Origin: Planctomycetota bacterium
GTDB lineage: Bacteria > Planctomycetota > Planctomycetia > Gemmatales > Gemmataceae
Assembly: GCA_021413735.1 (NCBI GenBank)
Contig: JAIOPV010000039.1
Span: forward strand, 1-64,000
Reading direction: 5' to 3'
DNA: 64,000 nucleotides
Shown: in pieces, positions 26,623-35,830 of the stretch
Layout: every line of letters starts with the position of its first letter
Numbering within the stretch: the first letter of the stretch is position 1
The notes under the pieces: model-generated
Database searches by the model: none
Told to the model about the DNA's origin: nothing
The model's input: the letters and a program-made list of their open reading frames with translations, nothing else
Made by a program: the position numbers and the translations under genes

Positions 26623-28751
26623 CGTTGTGCCAACTGGCCGGGTTTGCGGAAGTAAACGTGCCACTGACACGGGGTCCATTCCGGCGGTCCGAAGTCTTCA
26701 TCGAGAACGGTGGAAACCTGTTGGTATGCAGTCGGGTTCACCTTGCACAGCGAGGGTAGCGCATCGCAATGAACGAACACGCGGTCCGAGGTTCGGATGT
26801 CATCAACGCAGCGTTCCAGCAAGACCGGCGAATGCACGAGGAAGAGCTGAACCCAGTGCAATTTCGGAGCGCGACCAGCTGCTGCGAGGTATCCCCAATC
26901 ACGCGGCGCAATGACCGTGACCCGCTCGGCCTTGCGGGTGTTCGCCCGTAGGAAAGTGATCGTGTCCGTGTCGAGTGGAACTGGCGTCGGCTTCGCGACG
27001 AGACCCTTCCGGGCCGCGTTGATCGGGTTTGTTGCAACGTCCAGTCGATCACAAACCCGAACCAGCGGTGATGAACTGCCGCCCTGATATTTCGTGGTCG
27101 CTTCGAGTCGATCCTCCCGGGCACCGAGCACCGCAAGCCAGAGTAGCCCCGCGAGAACCGCGGCCTTTCGGGCGGAGCCGAGCAGCGGTCGCTTCTCGCT
27201 GTCCAGATGTTTCGCCACGACTTGCCAGAGAACGCACGCCCAACAACCAGCCACTGCAAGCACAAGACCGCCATTCAAGGCCCAAACAACATCAATCGAC
27301 CGGTTCACCCATTTGATGAGCATGGCGAGCCCGAGCAGCGAAGCCGCTGCGGCGTACAACGTCGCTCGCGGGAGTGTTTCCCCGCGACGACATCCGATCC
27401 ACGCCGCCACTGATGCAACCGCCAGCCCAGGCCCGGCGATGTTGTACCAGTAGCCCCACGACGAATGCCAGTTGAACAACTGATTCCCGAAGCCGGTGCC
27501 GTACAGCAGCAACGGTTCCAGCAACCGCTGACAGAACTGCACAGAAAGCACTCGCGGTCCGAACAGCACGAGGCAAATGGCCGCGAATGTTCCGAATCCG
27601 CCCGCGAGGAATGTCAGCAGTCGCCAGGCGGACCCGCGAAGGAAAAGTGCGTTCGCGATATACAGAGCGATGCCCGCAGCGAGCGTGTAGATGCCGATGT
27701 CGGTTTGCCAGAACAGCGACACGCCGGCGACCGCTCCCGCAGCTGCACACCACCGTTTGCAATCGACGCCACGCACGGCACAGAACAGGAACGCGAACAC
27801 GAACGGATGACGCACCGGCCAGTTCGAGGGATAGCGATAACTGACGCCTTCAAACACGGCAGCGAGCAGCAGCATCGTGACGACCAACGCAGCCCACGGA
27901 TTCCGCAGCCAGTCGGTGAGCACCAGAAACCCCGAGAGCAAATACAGCATGGTGACGACCACCACGAACGCGATGTATCGCTCCATCGTGCGCTCGAAGC
28001 CGTGGCTCCCCATCACGAGCGAGAACGTGTAAGCGTGTCCGATGCCGTAGTGCGACTCGAAATCCAGGCCCGGCACGGCATTCGGTGCTCGGTAGTACAG
28101 CGCCGGCCCAACGAGATACGAGGCAACGTGCGACTCGGTGTAGCATTCGCCTGCGGCAGTTGGTAGATCGTGCGGAGCGAGCAAGCCATACAGCAAAGCC
28201 GTGAGCGGCAGACACAGCACGCCGGTGTGAATCCACATTCGTTTCGACGAACTGGATGTGTCAGCGAGAGACTGCAACGTAACCACTTCTTCGTTTACTT
28301 TTCGTGTTCGCCCAATGCACGTGAGCAACGGGATCGCAAGCAAGCCAGCACAAAGCAGCACCTGCTCTGCGTCGGGTGTCACGGAGAACGCGGATGCACA
28401 CGCAGGAACAACCGCCGGCACAAAGATAATTGCCGCGAGCGCAGCCAGCACCGGCGATGGTCGTACAAAACGAACCGCAGCCCAACCTCCGAGTGCCCCG
28501 CCGACGCACACCATCGCATACCACATGCGCTCGTAACGTTCTTGCCACGGCACAACGACAAACGCAGCCATCGACTCGGAGTTTAGAATGTCGGGGTGTG
28601 CTTGATCCTGCGTATCGCCCGTGATGGCAACGTGAGTCACCACGACGGCTGAGGCGAGCAGGATCCCCCAGCAGACGCCCCACGCGGCTACCGCCAGTCG
28701 GGAAAGCAACTCAGTTGGCATTCTGGTGGAATCGGGAGTGGGGTTGTTCAT
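26619..28751 (-). CDS. Polytopic membrane protein, possibly GT-C-type glycosyltransferase (copy B)
   Basis: The protein has 710 residues from the ATG at 28751, seven bases after the GT2 stop codon. A TTG at 28769 is an alternative overlapping start. It is a paralogue of the downstream gene, with the same order of hydrophobic segments and the blocks VPWQERYERMWY, ASYLVGPALYYRAP, GLDFESHYGIGHAY, SLFWQTDIGIYTLAAG and KWVNRSIDVVWALNGG. The soluble C-terminal section contains LVHSPVLLERCVDDIRTSDRV, also shared. Coupling to GT2 upstream and copy B downstream implies one operon. A role in transferring lipid-linked sugar at the outer face of the cytoplasmic membrane is inferred only from context. Confidence 0.75.
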   Translation of the reverse strand: MNNPTPDSTRMPTELLSRLAVAAWGVCWGILLASAVVVTHVAITGDTQDQAHPDILNSESMAAFVVVPWQERYERMWYAMVCVGGALGGWAAVRFVRPSPVLAALAAIIFVPAVVPACASAFSVTPDAEQVLLCAGLLAIPLLTCIGRTRKVNEEVVTLQSLADTSSSSKRMWIHTGVLCLPLTALLYGLLAPHDLPTAAGECYTESHVASYLVGPALYYRAPNAVPGLDFESHYGIGHAYTFSLVMGSHGFERTMERYIAFVVVVTMLYLLSGFLVLTDWLRNPWAALVVTMLLLAAVFEGVSYRYPSNWPVRHPFVFAFLFCAVRGVDCKRWCAAAGAVAGVSLFWQTDIGIYTLAAGIALYIANALFLRGSAWRLLTFLAGGFGTFAAICLVLFGPRVLSVQFCQRLLEPLLLYGTGFGNQLFNWHSSWGYWYNIAGPGLAVASVAAWIGCRRGETLPRATLYAAAASLLGLAMLIKWVNRSIDVVWALNGGLVLAVAGCWACVLWQVVAKHLDSEKRPLLGSARKAAVLAGLLWLAVLGAREDRLEATTKYQGGSSSPLVRVCDRLDVATNPINAARKGLVAKPTPVPLDTDTITFLRANTRKAERVTVIAPRDWGYLAAAGRAPKLHWVQLFLVHSPVLLERCVDDIRTSDRVFVHCDALPSLCKVNPTAYQQVSTVLDEDFGPPEWTPCQWHVYFRKPGQLAQR

Positions 28752-28758
28752 GCTCGGC

Positions 28759-29511
28759 TCACGCTGCAATCGGTTGTGTGCGAATGACAGTCGGCACTGT
28801 CGCGAAGCGAACCTTCTCGCGGAACACCACGAACCGCAGGAATTGCCTGCTCATCGTGGCGATCAGTCGTGCGAGCACGCCGAGCCGCATCACCTTCGAG
28901 GAACTGTCTGGTCGCGGGTTCAACTCGACCGGCACTTCCGTGTAGTCCACGCCGCCGCGAAGCAAAGTCGAAAGCGTCTCGATGTGGTAGCCGTAGCCGG
29001 TGTTTCGCCGCACCTGCCGCGCCTGGGCCACCGGGAACACGTACAGGCTGTGAGCGTCGCGGATCGGTCGGCCCGTGACAACTCGCATCGCTTGCGTGCA
29101 GCACACGGAAAGCAACCGACGCATCGGCGTGCGTGCTCGCGGATTCGCACGGTAGGTCACGACCATTTCCACCTTCCCGACAAGCGAGAAGACAGCATCG
29201 AGGCCGCTTTCGTGGAATGCGTTGTCGCCGGGAACGAGGGTCAAGTATGGGAAGCGTGCTCGTGTGAGGCCCGTGTGGAACGCGGCACCAACCCCAAGGT
29301 TCGTTGCGTGTTTCACAACGGAGACACACGGAAACTGCATCGACAATCGCCTGGCAACCTCGGCAGTGCGGTCTGTGCTGCCGTCGTCGATGATGATGAC
29401 TTCAAAGTCGGTGAGGTGACGGTGGGCGGCAGCGACCACACTCGTAACGGTGGTTGCGAGCCGTCGTTCTTCGTTCCACGCCGGCACCAACAGCGTCAAC
29501 CCCGTTGACAT
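28759..29511 (-). CDS. Family 2 glycosyltransferase, polyprenyl-phosphate-sugar synthase-like
   Basis: The ATG at 29511 has a GGAGG site seven bases upstream and gives 250 residues. The GT-A fold motifs are LTLLVPAWNEERRL at the start, VIIIDDGSTDRTAEVARRL (nucleotide-sugar binding, DDGSTD) and a TLVPGDNAFHESGL segment in the position of the metal-binding loop. This resembles dolichol/polyprenyl-phosphate mannose or glucose synthases, which load a sugar onto a lipid carrier at the cytoplasmic face. No membrane helices follow the catalytic domain. It is the first gene of the minus-strand operon with the two large membrane proteins, which could use its product. Confidence 0.88.
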   Translation of the reverse strand: MSTGLTLLVPAWNEERRLATTVTSVVAAAHRHLTDFEVIIIDDGSTDRTAEVARRLSMQFPCVSVVKHATNLGVGAAFHTGLTRARFPYLTLVPGDNAFHESGLDAVFSLVGKVEMVVTYRANPRARTPMRRLLSVCCTQAMRVVTGRPIRDAHSLYVFPVAQARQVRRNTGYGYHIETLSTLLRGGVDYTEVPVELNPRPDSSSKVMRLGVLARLIATMSRQFLRFVVFREKVRFATVPTVIRTQPIAA

Positions 29512-29986
29512 TTGCGCCCTCCCTGGCTGGCGACACCTGATACCCGCAATCGGGGGATGTGGGCAAGATGAACCGGAGAGGCCGATGGGTATGAACGTTT
29601 GGGGGGAGTCAAGCAATCTGGAGGTTTCTCATCGGTTCCGAGCGACAGACACACCCCTATTGACGCCCGAGCTACGGCGGACTCGCCCGATACTGGAGGT
29701 TTCTCATCGGTTCCGAGCGACAGACACACCCCTCTTCCGGAATCGTTTTGGAGGCCGGAATCGATCCATTCGTCCGGAATGACTTTTATTAGAACGATCT
29801 CGACTTGGTCGCATCTCGAAACCGATCAATACCTTGCAACGAGAGATGCCGAAGTAACGCCCTCCGAGGAGTTGCTCAACTTCCGGAATCGTGTGGCACA
29901 CCCAATGCCAGCATCTCATGAACTCGGCTTGCGGGATTTTGTCAAACTGGGGTACGACATCCCAGCTTTGTCAGGAGAAGCCCGTC
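29512..29986. other. Divergent intergenic region containing a 41-base direct repeat
   Basis: This region separates the GT2 gene from the divergent small membrane-protein pair. It contains two identical 41-base copies at 29618-29658 and 29693-29733 (core CATCGGTTCCGAGCGACAGA) and, near 29750-29800, degenerate fragments of the TTCCGGACGA repeat family. A plus-strand frame of 132 codons crosses the repeats but reads the repeat twice as GGFSSVPSDRHTP and is probably not a gene. Confidence 0.6.
29618..29733. repeat. Direct repeat, two identical 41-base copies
   Basis: The copies are at 29618-29658 and 29693-29733, identical base for base and 75 bases apart start to start. They lie in the gap upstream of the GT2 gene. 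Each reads as GFSSVPSDRHTP on the plus strand or as VCLSLGTDEKPP on the minus strand. Confidence 0.85.
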
Positions 29987-30502
29987 ATGACCACTGATTT
30001 TCTTCCATCCGCACCCGTGGCCATGTCTCTTGTGGCGTGCGTGTTGCTGCCGGTGTTCTTGTTGTCGATGTCGCACGGCGTGTTGAGGGTGACTGCCCCC
30101 GGTCGGCGGTTCGTGCTGGCTGCCGGTCTCACCTGGGCAGCGTGGCTCGCCACCCTGCCCGCCACCGCTCCTGATAGTGTTGAGTTGGTGACATCGGTAT
30201 TGCTGCTGGCAACTGCCACGCTTGCGGGATTCACGCTGTGGACGCTCGTAGCATGGGGTTTCACGCTGTCGATGTTGTTGGCGTTGAACCGTGCTCGTGA
30301 ACCGCTCACGGTTGAAGAATGGGCGATGGAGTACACACGCGGGAAGCCGATCGACGCGTTCGCACGCGACCGCCTTGGTGTGCTGTTCAAACTCGGATTG
30401 GCTGAGACTCGCGGCGATGTTGTCGTGATGACTCTGGTTCGCGGGCGACTCTTCGCGAAGGGTGCCGGTGTGCTTCGCAACCTGTTCGGACTCCGCACAT
30501 GA
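29987..30502 (+). CDS. Small membrane protein of unknown function
   Basis: The protein has 171 residues from the ATG at 29987 (AGGAG nine bases upstream). Three hydrophobic segments are visible (about 10-30, 45-60 and 68-98), followed by a soluble C-terminal region with TVEEWAMEYTRGKPIDAFARDRLGVLFKLGLAE. The C-terminal part resembles a small winged-helix-like or regulatory tail by composition only. Its stop overlaps the start of the next gene (ATGA at 30499-30502). The pair is divergent from the GT2/membrane-protein operon, and a shared role in membrane glycan assembly is only an inference from position. I do not recognise the family. Confidence 0.75.
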   Translation: MTTDFLPSAPVAMSLVACVLLPVFLLSMSHGVLRVTAPGRRFVLAAGLTWAAWLATLPATAPDSVELVTSVLLLATATLAGFTLWTLVAWGFTLSMLLALNRAREPLTVEEWAMEYTRGKPIDAFARDRLGVLFKLGLAETRGDVVVMTLVRGRLFAKGAGVLRNLFGLRT

Positions 30503-31044
30503 ACTCGCTTCTCGTTGGGCTTGCTTGCTTCGCAGCGCACGTTGCAGTCACGCTGATCTGGCTGCGGATTCGTCGCGGGCCATCACCGGTGACGCGACAC
30601 GCGGCATCTGCATTGAGTACGCACATCATTGGTGTGATCGTGGCCGCGAATCTGGTCGAAGGGTTTGCGTACTGGCCTGTCGCTGCGGTGAGTGGCTTCG
30701 GTGCGGTGTGCTTCCTGTTCGCGTTCAGTGCCGTGTACAAATCCGTCTCGCTGCGCATTCTCACACAGCTTGATCGCACACCAGGAAACGCGATTCCGTT
30801 TGTCGTGATTGCACGAGATTACGTTCAGCCAGAGTTTGAGGCTCGCGTCGCTGTCTTGGTGAAGATGGACTGTGCTGCGGAATTGGATGGCGGCTACGTG
30901 GCGACCGAGACCGGAAACACAACGGCCCGCCGAATCGGGGTGATTCAGCGGGCGTGCGGGATCAGAGGCAGTGGGTTGTATTCCGAAAGTGAAGCGACCG
31001 CCCCAACGCGGCGGCCCACCGAAATCACCCAATCATTTCCTTGA
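30499..31044 (+). CDS. Small membrane protein of unknown function, coupled to preceding gene
   Basis: The protein has 181 residues, and its ATG overlaps the previous stop (ATGA), so the two are probably translated together. At least three hydrophobic segments lie in the first 85 residues (for example GLACFAAHVAVTLIWL and AAVSGFGAVCFLFAF). A soluble region starting around residue 90 follows (FVVIARDYVQPEFEARVAVLV), then a low-complexity tail. The last 20 bases overlap the 3-prime end of the convergent DUF1501 gene, and the tail reads through a degenerate GC-rich palindrome. The true family is unknown to me. Confidence 0.72.
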   Translation: MNSLLVGLACFAAHVAVTLIWLRIRRGPSPVTRHAASALSTHIIGVIVAANLVEGFAYWPVAAVSGFGAVCFLFAFSAVYKSVSLRILTQLDRTPGNAIPFVVIARDYVQPEFEARVAVLVKMDCAAELDGGYVATETGNTTARRIGVIQRACGIRGSGLYSESEATAPTRRPTEITQSFP

Positions 31045-32488
31045 TGACGTTCGCCTTCTCGACGCCCGTGAGCTTCTGATCGAGGCCGAGGTAGCGGTAC
31101 GCGAATCGTTCGTGATCGATGCCCATGAGGTGCAGTACGGTCGCGTGAAAGTCCCGGATGTGAACGGGATCTTTCACGATGTTGTAACTGTAGTCGTCGG
31201 TTTCGCCGTAGATCGTGCCACCCTTGCTGCCGCCGCCAGCCATCCACATCGTGAAGCAACGCGGGTGGTGATCGCGACCGTAGTTCGTCTTCGTCAAGCC
31301 GCCCTGGCTGTAGATCGTGCGGCCGAATTCACCGCCCCAGATCACGAGCGTGCTGTCGAACAACCCCTTGCGCTTCAAGTCTTGAATGAGCGCCCAGCAC
31401 GGCTGATCGACGTCGCGGCACTGGTCGGGCATGCGGCCGGTGAGGTTGCCGTGGTGGTCCCAGTTGTTGTGATACACCTGTACGAACCGCACGCCCCGTT
31501 CGACTAACCGACGAGCCGTGAGAGCCGTGTTCGCAAACGAACCGGGCTTCTTCACGTCCGGGCCATACATGTCGAGCACCTTCGCGCTCTCGGAACTGAT
31601 GTCCGCGAGTTCGGGCACGCTGGCTTGCATCCGGTACGCCATCTCGTACTGTGCCATGCGAGTCTTGGTCTCGGGATCGCCGAATTCCTCGGCCGTGATG
31701 CCGTTCAGCTTGTTCAGGCCGTTCAGCGTGGTGCGGCGAACTTCTGGTGTCACCCCTGGCGGGTTGTTGATGAAGAGAATCGGATCACCGGCCGCACGGA
31801 ACGACACCGCCGCGTGTTCGCCGGGCAGATATCCTGACTGCCACAGCCGCGCCGAGATGGCCTGCACTTGCTCCTGATTGCTGGGCTTCGCAACCATGAC
31901 CACGAACGTTGGCAGGTTCTGGTTGAGGCTCCCGAGTCCGTAGCTGGTCCAAGCGCCGAGGCACGGCCGACCGGTGACCTGGTTGCCAGTCTGCATGTAA
32001 GTGATGGCGGGTTCGTGGTTGATCGCTTCGGTGTTCATCGAGCGAATGAAGACCATGTCGTCGGCCATCTTCGCGGTGTACGGCAGCAGCTCGTCGTTCA
32101 TCCACATGCCGCACTTGCCGTGCTGTTTGAATCGGTACTTGCTCGGAGCGACGGGGAACTTCGCTTGTCCGCTGGTCATGGTGGTCAGCCGTTGACCTTT
32201 GCGAATGCTGTCCGGCAGGTCTTCGCCGTAGTGCTTCACCATTTCCGGCTTGTAGTCGTACAGGTCCATCTGAGCGGGGCCGCCGACCATGTGCAGATAG
32301 ATGATGTTCTTGCACTTCGCGGGGAAGTGCGTTTCGGGCAACGCGGCGTCGATGCCGGTCTTGGTGCCCTTCGCGACTTCCGCAGCCTGGAGTTGGGCGA
32401 GCGCCGTGGCTCCGAGCGAGAAGCCCGTGGACTGGAAGAAGTGGCGGCGGGTGAGGTTCAGAGCGTGGGGGTTATTGAAGAGGTTCAT
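31025..32488 (-). CDS. DUF1501 family exported protein (5 of 6)
   Basis: The protein has 487 residues from the ATG at 32488. Its N-terminus ALNLTRRHFFQSTGFSLGATALAQ is a clear Tat-like signal. Signature blocks are NIIYLHMVGGPAQMDLYDYKP, NDELLPYTAKMADD, NNWDHHGNLTGRMPDQCRDVD, WGGEFGRTIYSQ and YGRDHHPRCFTMWMAGGGSKGG. It is the last gene of the GntR-regulated operon, 72 bases downstream of the DUF1549/LamG/DUF1553 gene. It is closest in layout to the copy at 11974. Partner proteins of the PSD1/DUF1501 type are thought to act together outside the cytoplasm, but the reaction is unknown. Confidence 0.93.
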   Translation of the reverse strand: MNLFNNPHALNLTRRHFFQSTGFSLGATALAQLQAAEVAKGTKTGIDAALPETHFPAKCKNIIYLHMVGGPAQMDLYDYKPEMVKHYGEDLPDSIRKGQRLTTMTSGQAKFPVAPSKYRFKQHGKCGMWMNDELLPYTAKMADDMVFIRSMNTEAINHEPAITYMQTGNQVTGRPCLGAWTSYGLGSLNQNLPTFVVMVAKPSNQEQVQAISARLWQSGYLPGEHAAVSFRAAGDPILFINNPPGVTPEVRRTTLNGLNKLNGITAEEFGDPETKTRMAQYEMAYRMQASVPELADISSESAKVLDMYGPDVKKPGSFANTALTARRLVERGVRFVQVYHNNWDHHGNLTGRMPDQCRDVDQPCWALIQDLKRKGLFDSTLVIWGGEFGRTIYSQGGLTKTNYGRDHHPRCFTMWMAGGGSKGGTIYGETDDYSYNIVKDPVHIRDFHATVLHLMGIDHERFAYRYLGLDQKLTGVEKANVIKEMIG

Positions 32489-32560
32489 GGTGGTTGTGGT
32501 GGCTTGTTTAGGTGAAGGTTTCGTGTAGTGAGGCGGACCCGGTGGGTCCGCCGCTAAACA

Positions 32561-35500
32561 TCACTTGTTCAGCACTTCGTCGAGGTTCAGCAATTCGTTG
32601 ACGAGCATCGTCCACGCGGCCAGTTCGCCCGCGTCGAGTGTTGCGTCGGGCTTCGACTCGCCGAACGAAATCAGCTTCTTCGAGTCTTCTGGCTTCGTCT
32701 TGAACGTTGCCCGCAGCTCACTCAGCGAACTCTTCACGATTGCCAGTTCCTGCGGCTTGAATGGCCGCGACAGGAGCTTCGCCGAGATGAAGCCGATACG
32801 GGCATCGTCGTCGGCAGCGCTCTTGATCGCTTTCTCGGCCAGCACGCGAGCCGCTTCCACAAACTGAATGTCGTTGAGTGTCAACAGCGCGGCGATCGGC
32901 GTGTTCGTGCGGTCGCGTCGAACAGCACACGTTTCGCGATTCGGAGCGTTCAGCACCTCCATGGCGGCAGGCGGGGCTGCTCGCTTCCAGAACGTGTACA
33001 TGCTGCGGCGATACAGCCCTTCGCCGTTGTCCTTGCGGTAGTCGCGGGTGTTGCTGCCAATCATCGCAACCGCTTCCCACACTCCTTCCGGTTGATACGG
33101 CTTCACGCTCGGGCCGCCGAGTTTGCGAACCAGCAAGCCAGACGTTGCGAGGGCGTTGTCGCGGATCATCTCGGCGTCCATGCGGAACCGCGGGCCACGG
33201 CTCAACAGTCGATTCTCGCGGTCCTTCTCCAACTTTTCCTTGGTGGTGATCGCTGCCTGACGGTAGGTTGCCGAGGTCACGAGCAGTTTGAAGAAGCGTT
33301 TCATGTCCCACGGCGTGCCGTCTTCACAGCAGAGGCCAGCGGTCGGTTCGCGGAACTCGACGGCCAACCAGTCGAGCAGTTCGGGGTGACTCGGAAGATC
33401 GCCCGCGATACCGAAGTCGCCGCTCGTGCGAACGAGGCCGGTGCCGAACAGCTCCTGCCAGAAGCGGTTCACGGTCACGCGAGTCGTCAGTGGGTGATCC
33501 TTCGCGAGTAGCCACTTCGCCAACCCGAGACGGTTACGCGGCAGGTCGGCAGCCATCGGTGGCATCGCCTTCGGCGTGTCAGCTTTCACTGGATCGCGTC
33601 GCTTATCGTAGTCGCCACGGAACAGCAAGAACGCCCCCGGTTCGCCCGGCTTCTCGTTCATGACGTGAGCAATCGTGCCACGACCACGGAGGCCCACTTC
33701 TTCTTCTTGCAACTTGCGGTAAGCGGTCGCGAGTTCGCGGGATTCCGCGTCCTGCGACACGAGCCACCAGTTGAACAATTCCTCGGCTTCTTGCGGCGTG
33801 CGCTTGTCGGCCGGTTTCGCCAGGATGTCGAAGGTGCGACGCGAACCCGACAACTGCTGAGCGTCGATCGCGGTGAATGCGCGGTCGTAGATGCGGAGGT
33901 CTTCCAGCGACACGCCTGTGACTCGCGAGGTCGTGTTGCGTTGACCGAGCTTCAGCGGAACAGCGGTGCGTGTGGTCGATTTCAGGTTGTCGTTCTCGAC
34001 GTCCAACGGTTGCGGTTCGCCGTCATAGTAGATCTTGATGCCGCCCGACTTGCCGGTGCCATCGTAAGCCACCGTGACATGCGTCCATTTGTTCGGCTGG
34101 AGCAGCGTCTTCGCGACGACCTTCACCGCGTCTTGCGGGTAGCTGTTGATGACGTGCGTTCCGATCTTGTCGCCCTGAATCCACACATCCCAGCCACGGA
34201 AAGCGCTGCCTTCATCCATCCGCCCGATGATCGCGCCGTTCGTGTTGCGGCCACCAATCGACACCCACGCCGACACCGCGAACGGCTGCGTGCGGTCGAA
34301 GTCGCCGACATCCTTGAACTCGATCGCTTTACCAGCCCGAATCGTGAACGCCGGATGCGCCTTGTCATTCTTAAGTGCTGCCCAGTCGTAGCCGCCGTCG
34401 AACTCGACGCTGCGATCCTTGCCGTTCACGACGGTCGCGATTGATTTGCCTTTGCCTTCCTTCAACGGGGCGTGGAAGACCAACCCCTGCGTCGGAATCT
34501 TGCCGGCGTAGTCCTCGGCCTTCGCGGTCTTCAGCCAGGTGGCGAAATCGGTCTTCGCTGCGACCTTGCGGGCATCCACTTTGGCCTTCGCGGCTGCCAG
34601 TTCCTTCACGATGGCATCGAATCGCGGGCGATCTTCGAGCTTCGGCACATTGATGATCGGTGGCGTGTTCGGGATGTTGCCATCCATCGCGCCTTGCGTC
34701 GTGTTGTTGAAGAACGCCGACAGCGAATAGAAGTCTTTCTGTGCGAACGGGTCGTACTTGTGGTCGTGGCAGACAGCACAGCCTGCGGTGAGACCCATCC
34801 ACACGGCGGCAGTCGTTTCGGTGCGGTCGCGAGCGTACAGCACGAGGTATTCCTCGCTGATCGCGCCGCCTTCGTTGGTCGTGATGTTGCAGCGGTTGAA
34901 GCCGGTCGCGACCTTCTGATCGAGCGTTGCGTTTGGAACGAGGTCACCAGCGAGCTGGTCGATGGTGAATTGGTCGAACGGCTGGTTCTTGTTGAATGCG
35001 TTGATGACCCATTCGCGATACGACCACACTTCGCGGAAGTTGTCGAAGTGGATGCCGTGCGTGTCGGCGTAGCGAGCGTAATCGAGCCAGTAACGTCCGC
35101 GATGCTCGCCCCAGTGCGGCGACGCCATCAGCTTATCGACGTACTTCTCGTACCACATTTCCGTCTTGTCGTTGACGAATGCTTCCACATCGGCTGGTTC
35201 CGGCGGCAACCCGGTGAGATCGAACGACAGCCGACGTGCGAGCGTGCGGCGATCAGCCTCAGGGGCAGGCTTCAGGCCAGCGGCTTCGAGCTTCGCCAGC
35301 ACGAAGTTGTCGATTGGGTTGCGAACCCATGCTTTGTCTTGCACGGCGGGCGGCTTCGGTCGCGTCGGAGACAGGAATGACCAGTGCTGCTGATATTCCG
35401 CACCCTCGGCGACCCATCGCTTCAGCGTTTCTTTCTGAACCGCGGTGAGCTTCTTGTGCGACTTCGACGGCGGCATCATCTCCTTGGCATCTGCCGTGAA

Positions 35501-35830
35501 GATGCGGGTAATCATCTCGCTCTTTTCAGGCTTCCCTGGCTCGATCGCTTTCAGTTCGATGGCCGCCTCTCGTTGGTCGAGCCTCAGGCTGGCCTTGCGA
35601 GCGGCGCTGTCCGCACCGTGGCAGGCGAAGCAGTTCTCGGCGAGGATCGGCCGGATGTCGCGGTTGTATTCGAGCTTGCCGGTTGGCGGTGGCACGGGTG
35701 CTGCCGCAGGGGCAGCGACGGGTTCTGCAGCCACGACGATTTGCGGCGACTGCCCTGGATACACCAGACCGGCGACGAGCGCCACGGGCAGCAAAAGTGA
35801 AAGCGTTCGGATCATCGGTGGGAGCCTCAT
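32561..35830 (-). CDS. Exported PSCyt1-DUF1549-LamG-DUF1553 (PSD1) protein
   Basis: I choose the ATG at 35830 because it overlaps the stop of the GntR gene (ATGA), giving 1089 residues; the ATG at 35815 is an alternative. After a Sec signal, a PSCyt1 domain carries C67-x2-C70-H71 (ENCFACHG). DUF1549 follows at about 170-375 with LSFDLTGLPPEPADVEAFV and a second CxxCH in CAVCHDHKYDPF. A LamG/concanavalin-like domain lies at about 475-665 (FAVSAWVSIGG, VTVAYDGTGKSGGIKIYYDG, LEDLRIYDRAF), then DUF1553 at about 760-1050. The LamG domain suggests binding of a polysaccharide. It sits between GntR and DUF1501 in one operon. Confidence 0.93.
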   Translation of the reverse strand: MRLPPMIRTLSLLLPVALVAGLVYPGQSPQIVVAAEPVAAPAAAPVPPPTGKLEYNRDIRPILAENCFACHGADSAARKASLRLDQREAAIELKAIEPGKPEKSEMITRIFTADAKEMMPPSKSHKKLTAVQKETLKRWVAEGAEYQQHWSFLSPTRPKPPAVQDKAWVRNPIDNFVLAKLEAAGLKPAPEADRRTLARRLSFDLTGLPPEPADVEAFVNDKTEMWYEKYVDKLMASPHWGEHRGRYWLDYARYADTHGIHFDNFREVWSYREWVINAFNKNQPFDQFTIDQLAGDLVPNATLDQKVATGFNRCNITTNEGGAISEEYLVLYARDRTETTAAVWMGLTAGCAVCHDHKYDPFAQKDFYSLSAFFNNTTQGAMDGNIPNTPPIINVPKLEDRPRFDAIVKELAAAKAKVDARKVAAKTDFATWLKTAKAEDYAGKIPTQGLVFHAPLKEGKGKSIATVVNGKDRSVEFDGGYDWAALKNDKAHPAFTIRAGKAIEFKDVGDFDRTQPFAVSAWVSIGGRNTNGAIIGRMDEGSAFRGWDVWIQGDKIGTHVINSYPQDAVKVVAKTLLQPNKWTHVTVAYDGTGKSGGIKIYYDGEPQPLDVENDNLKSTTRTAVPLKLGQRNTTSRVTGVSLEDLRIYDRAFTAIDAQQLSGSRRTFDILAKPADKRTPQEAEELFNWWLVSQDAESRELATAYRKLQEEEVGLRGRGTIAHVMNEKPGEPGAFLLFRGDYDKRRDPVKADTPKAMPPMAADLPRNRLGLAKWLLAKDHPLTTRVTVNRFWQELFGTGLVRTSGDFGIAGDLPSHPELLDWLAVEFREPTAGLCCEDGTPWDMKRFFKLLVTSATYRQAAITTKEKLEKDRENRLLSRGPRFRMDAEMIRDNALATSGLLVRKLGGPSVKPYQPEGVWEAVAMIGSNTRDYRKDNGEGLYRRSMYTFWKRAAPPAAMEVLNAPNRETCAVRRDRTNTPIAALLTLNDIQFVEAARVLAEKAIKSAADDDARIGFISAKLLSRPFKPQELAIVKSSLSELRATFKTKPEDSKKLISFGESKPDATLDAGELAAWTMLVNELLNLDEVLNK

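Noticed and set aside
29599-29997. Plus-strand open frame of 132 codons over the 41-base repeats
   Set aside because: Its sequence consists largely of the direct repeat read twice, it overlaps the next gene start, and there is no ribosome site.
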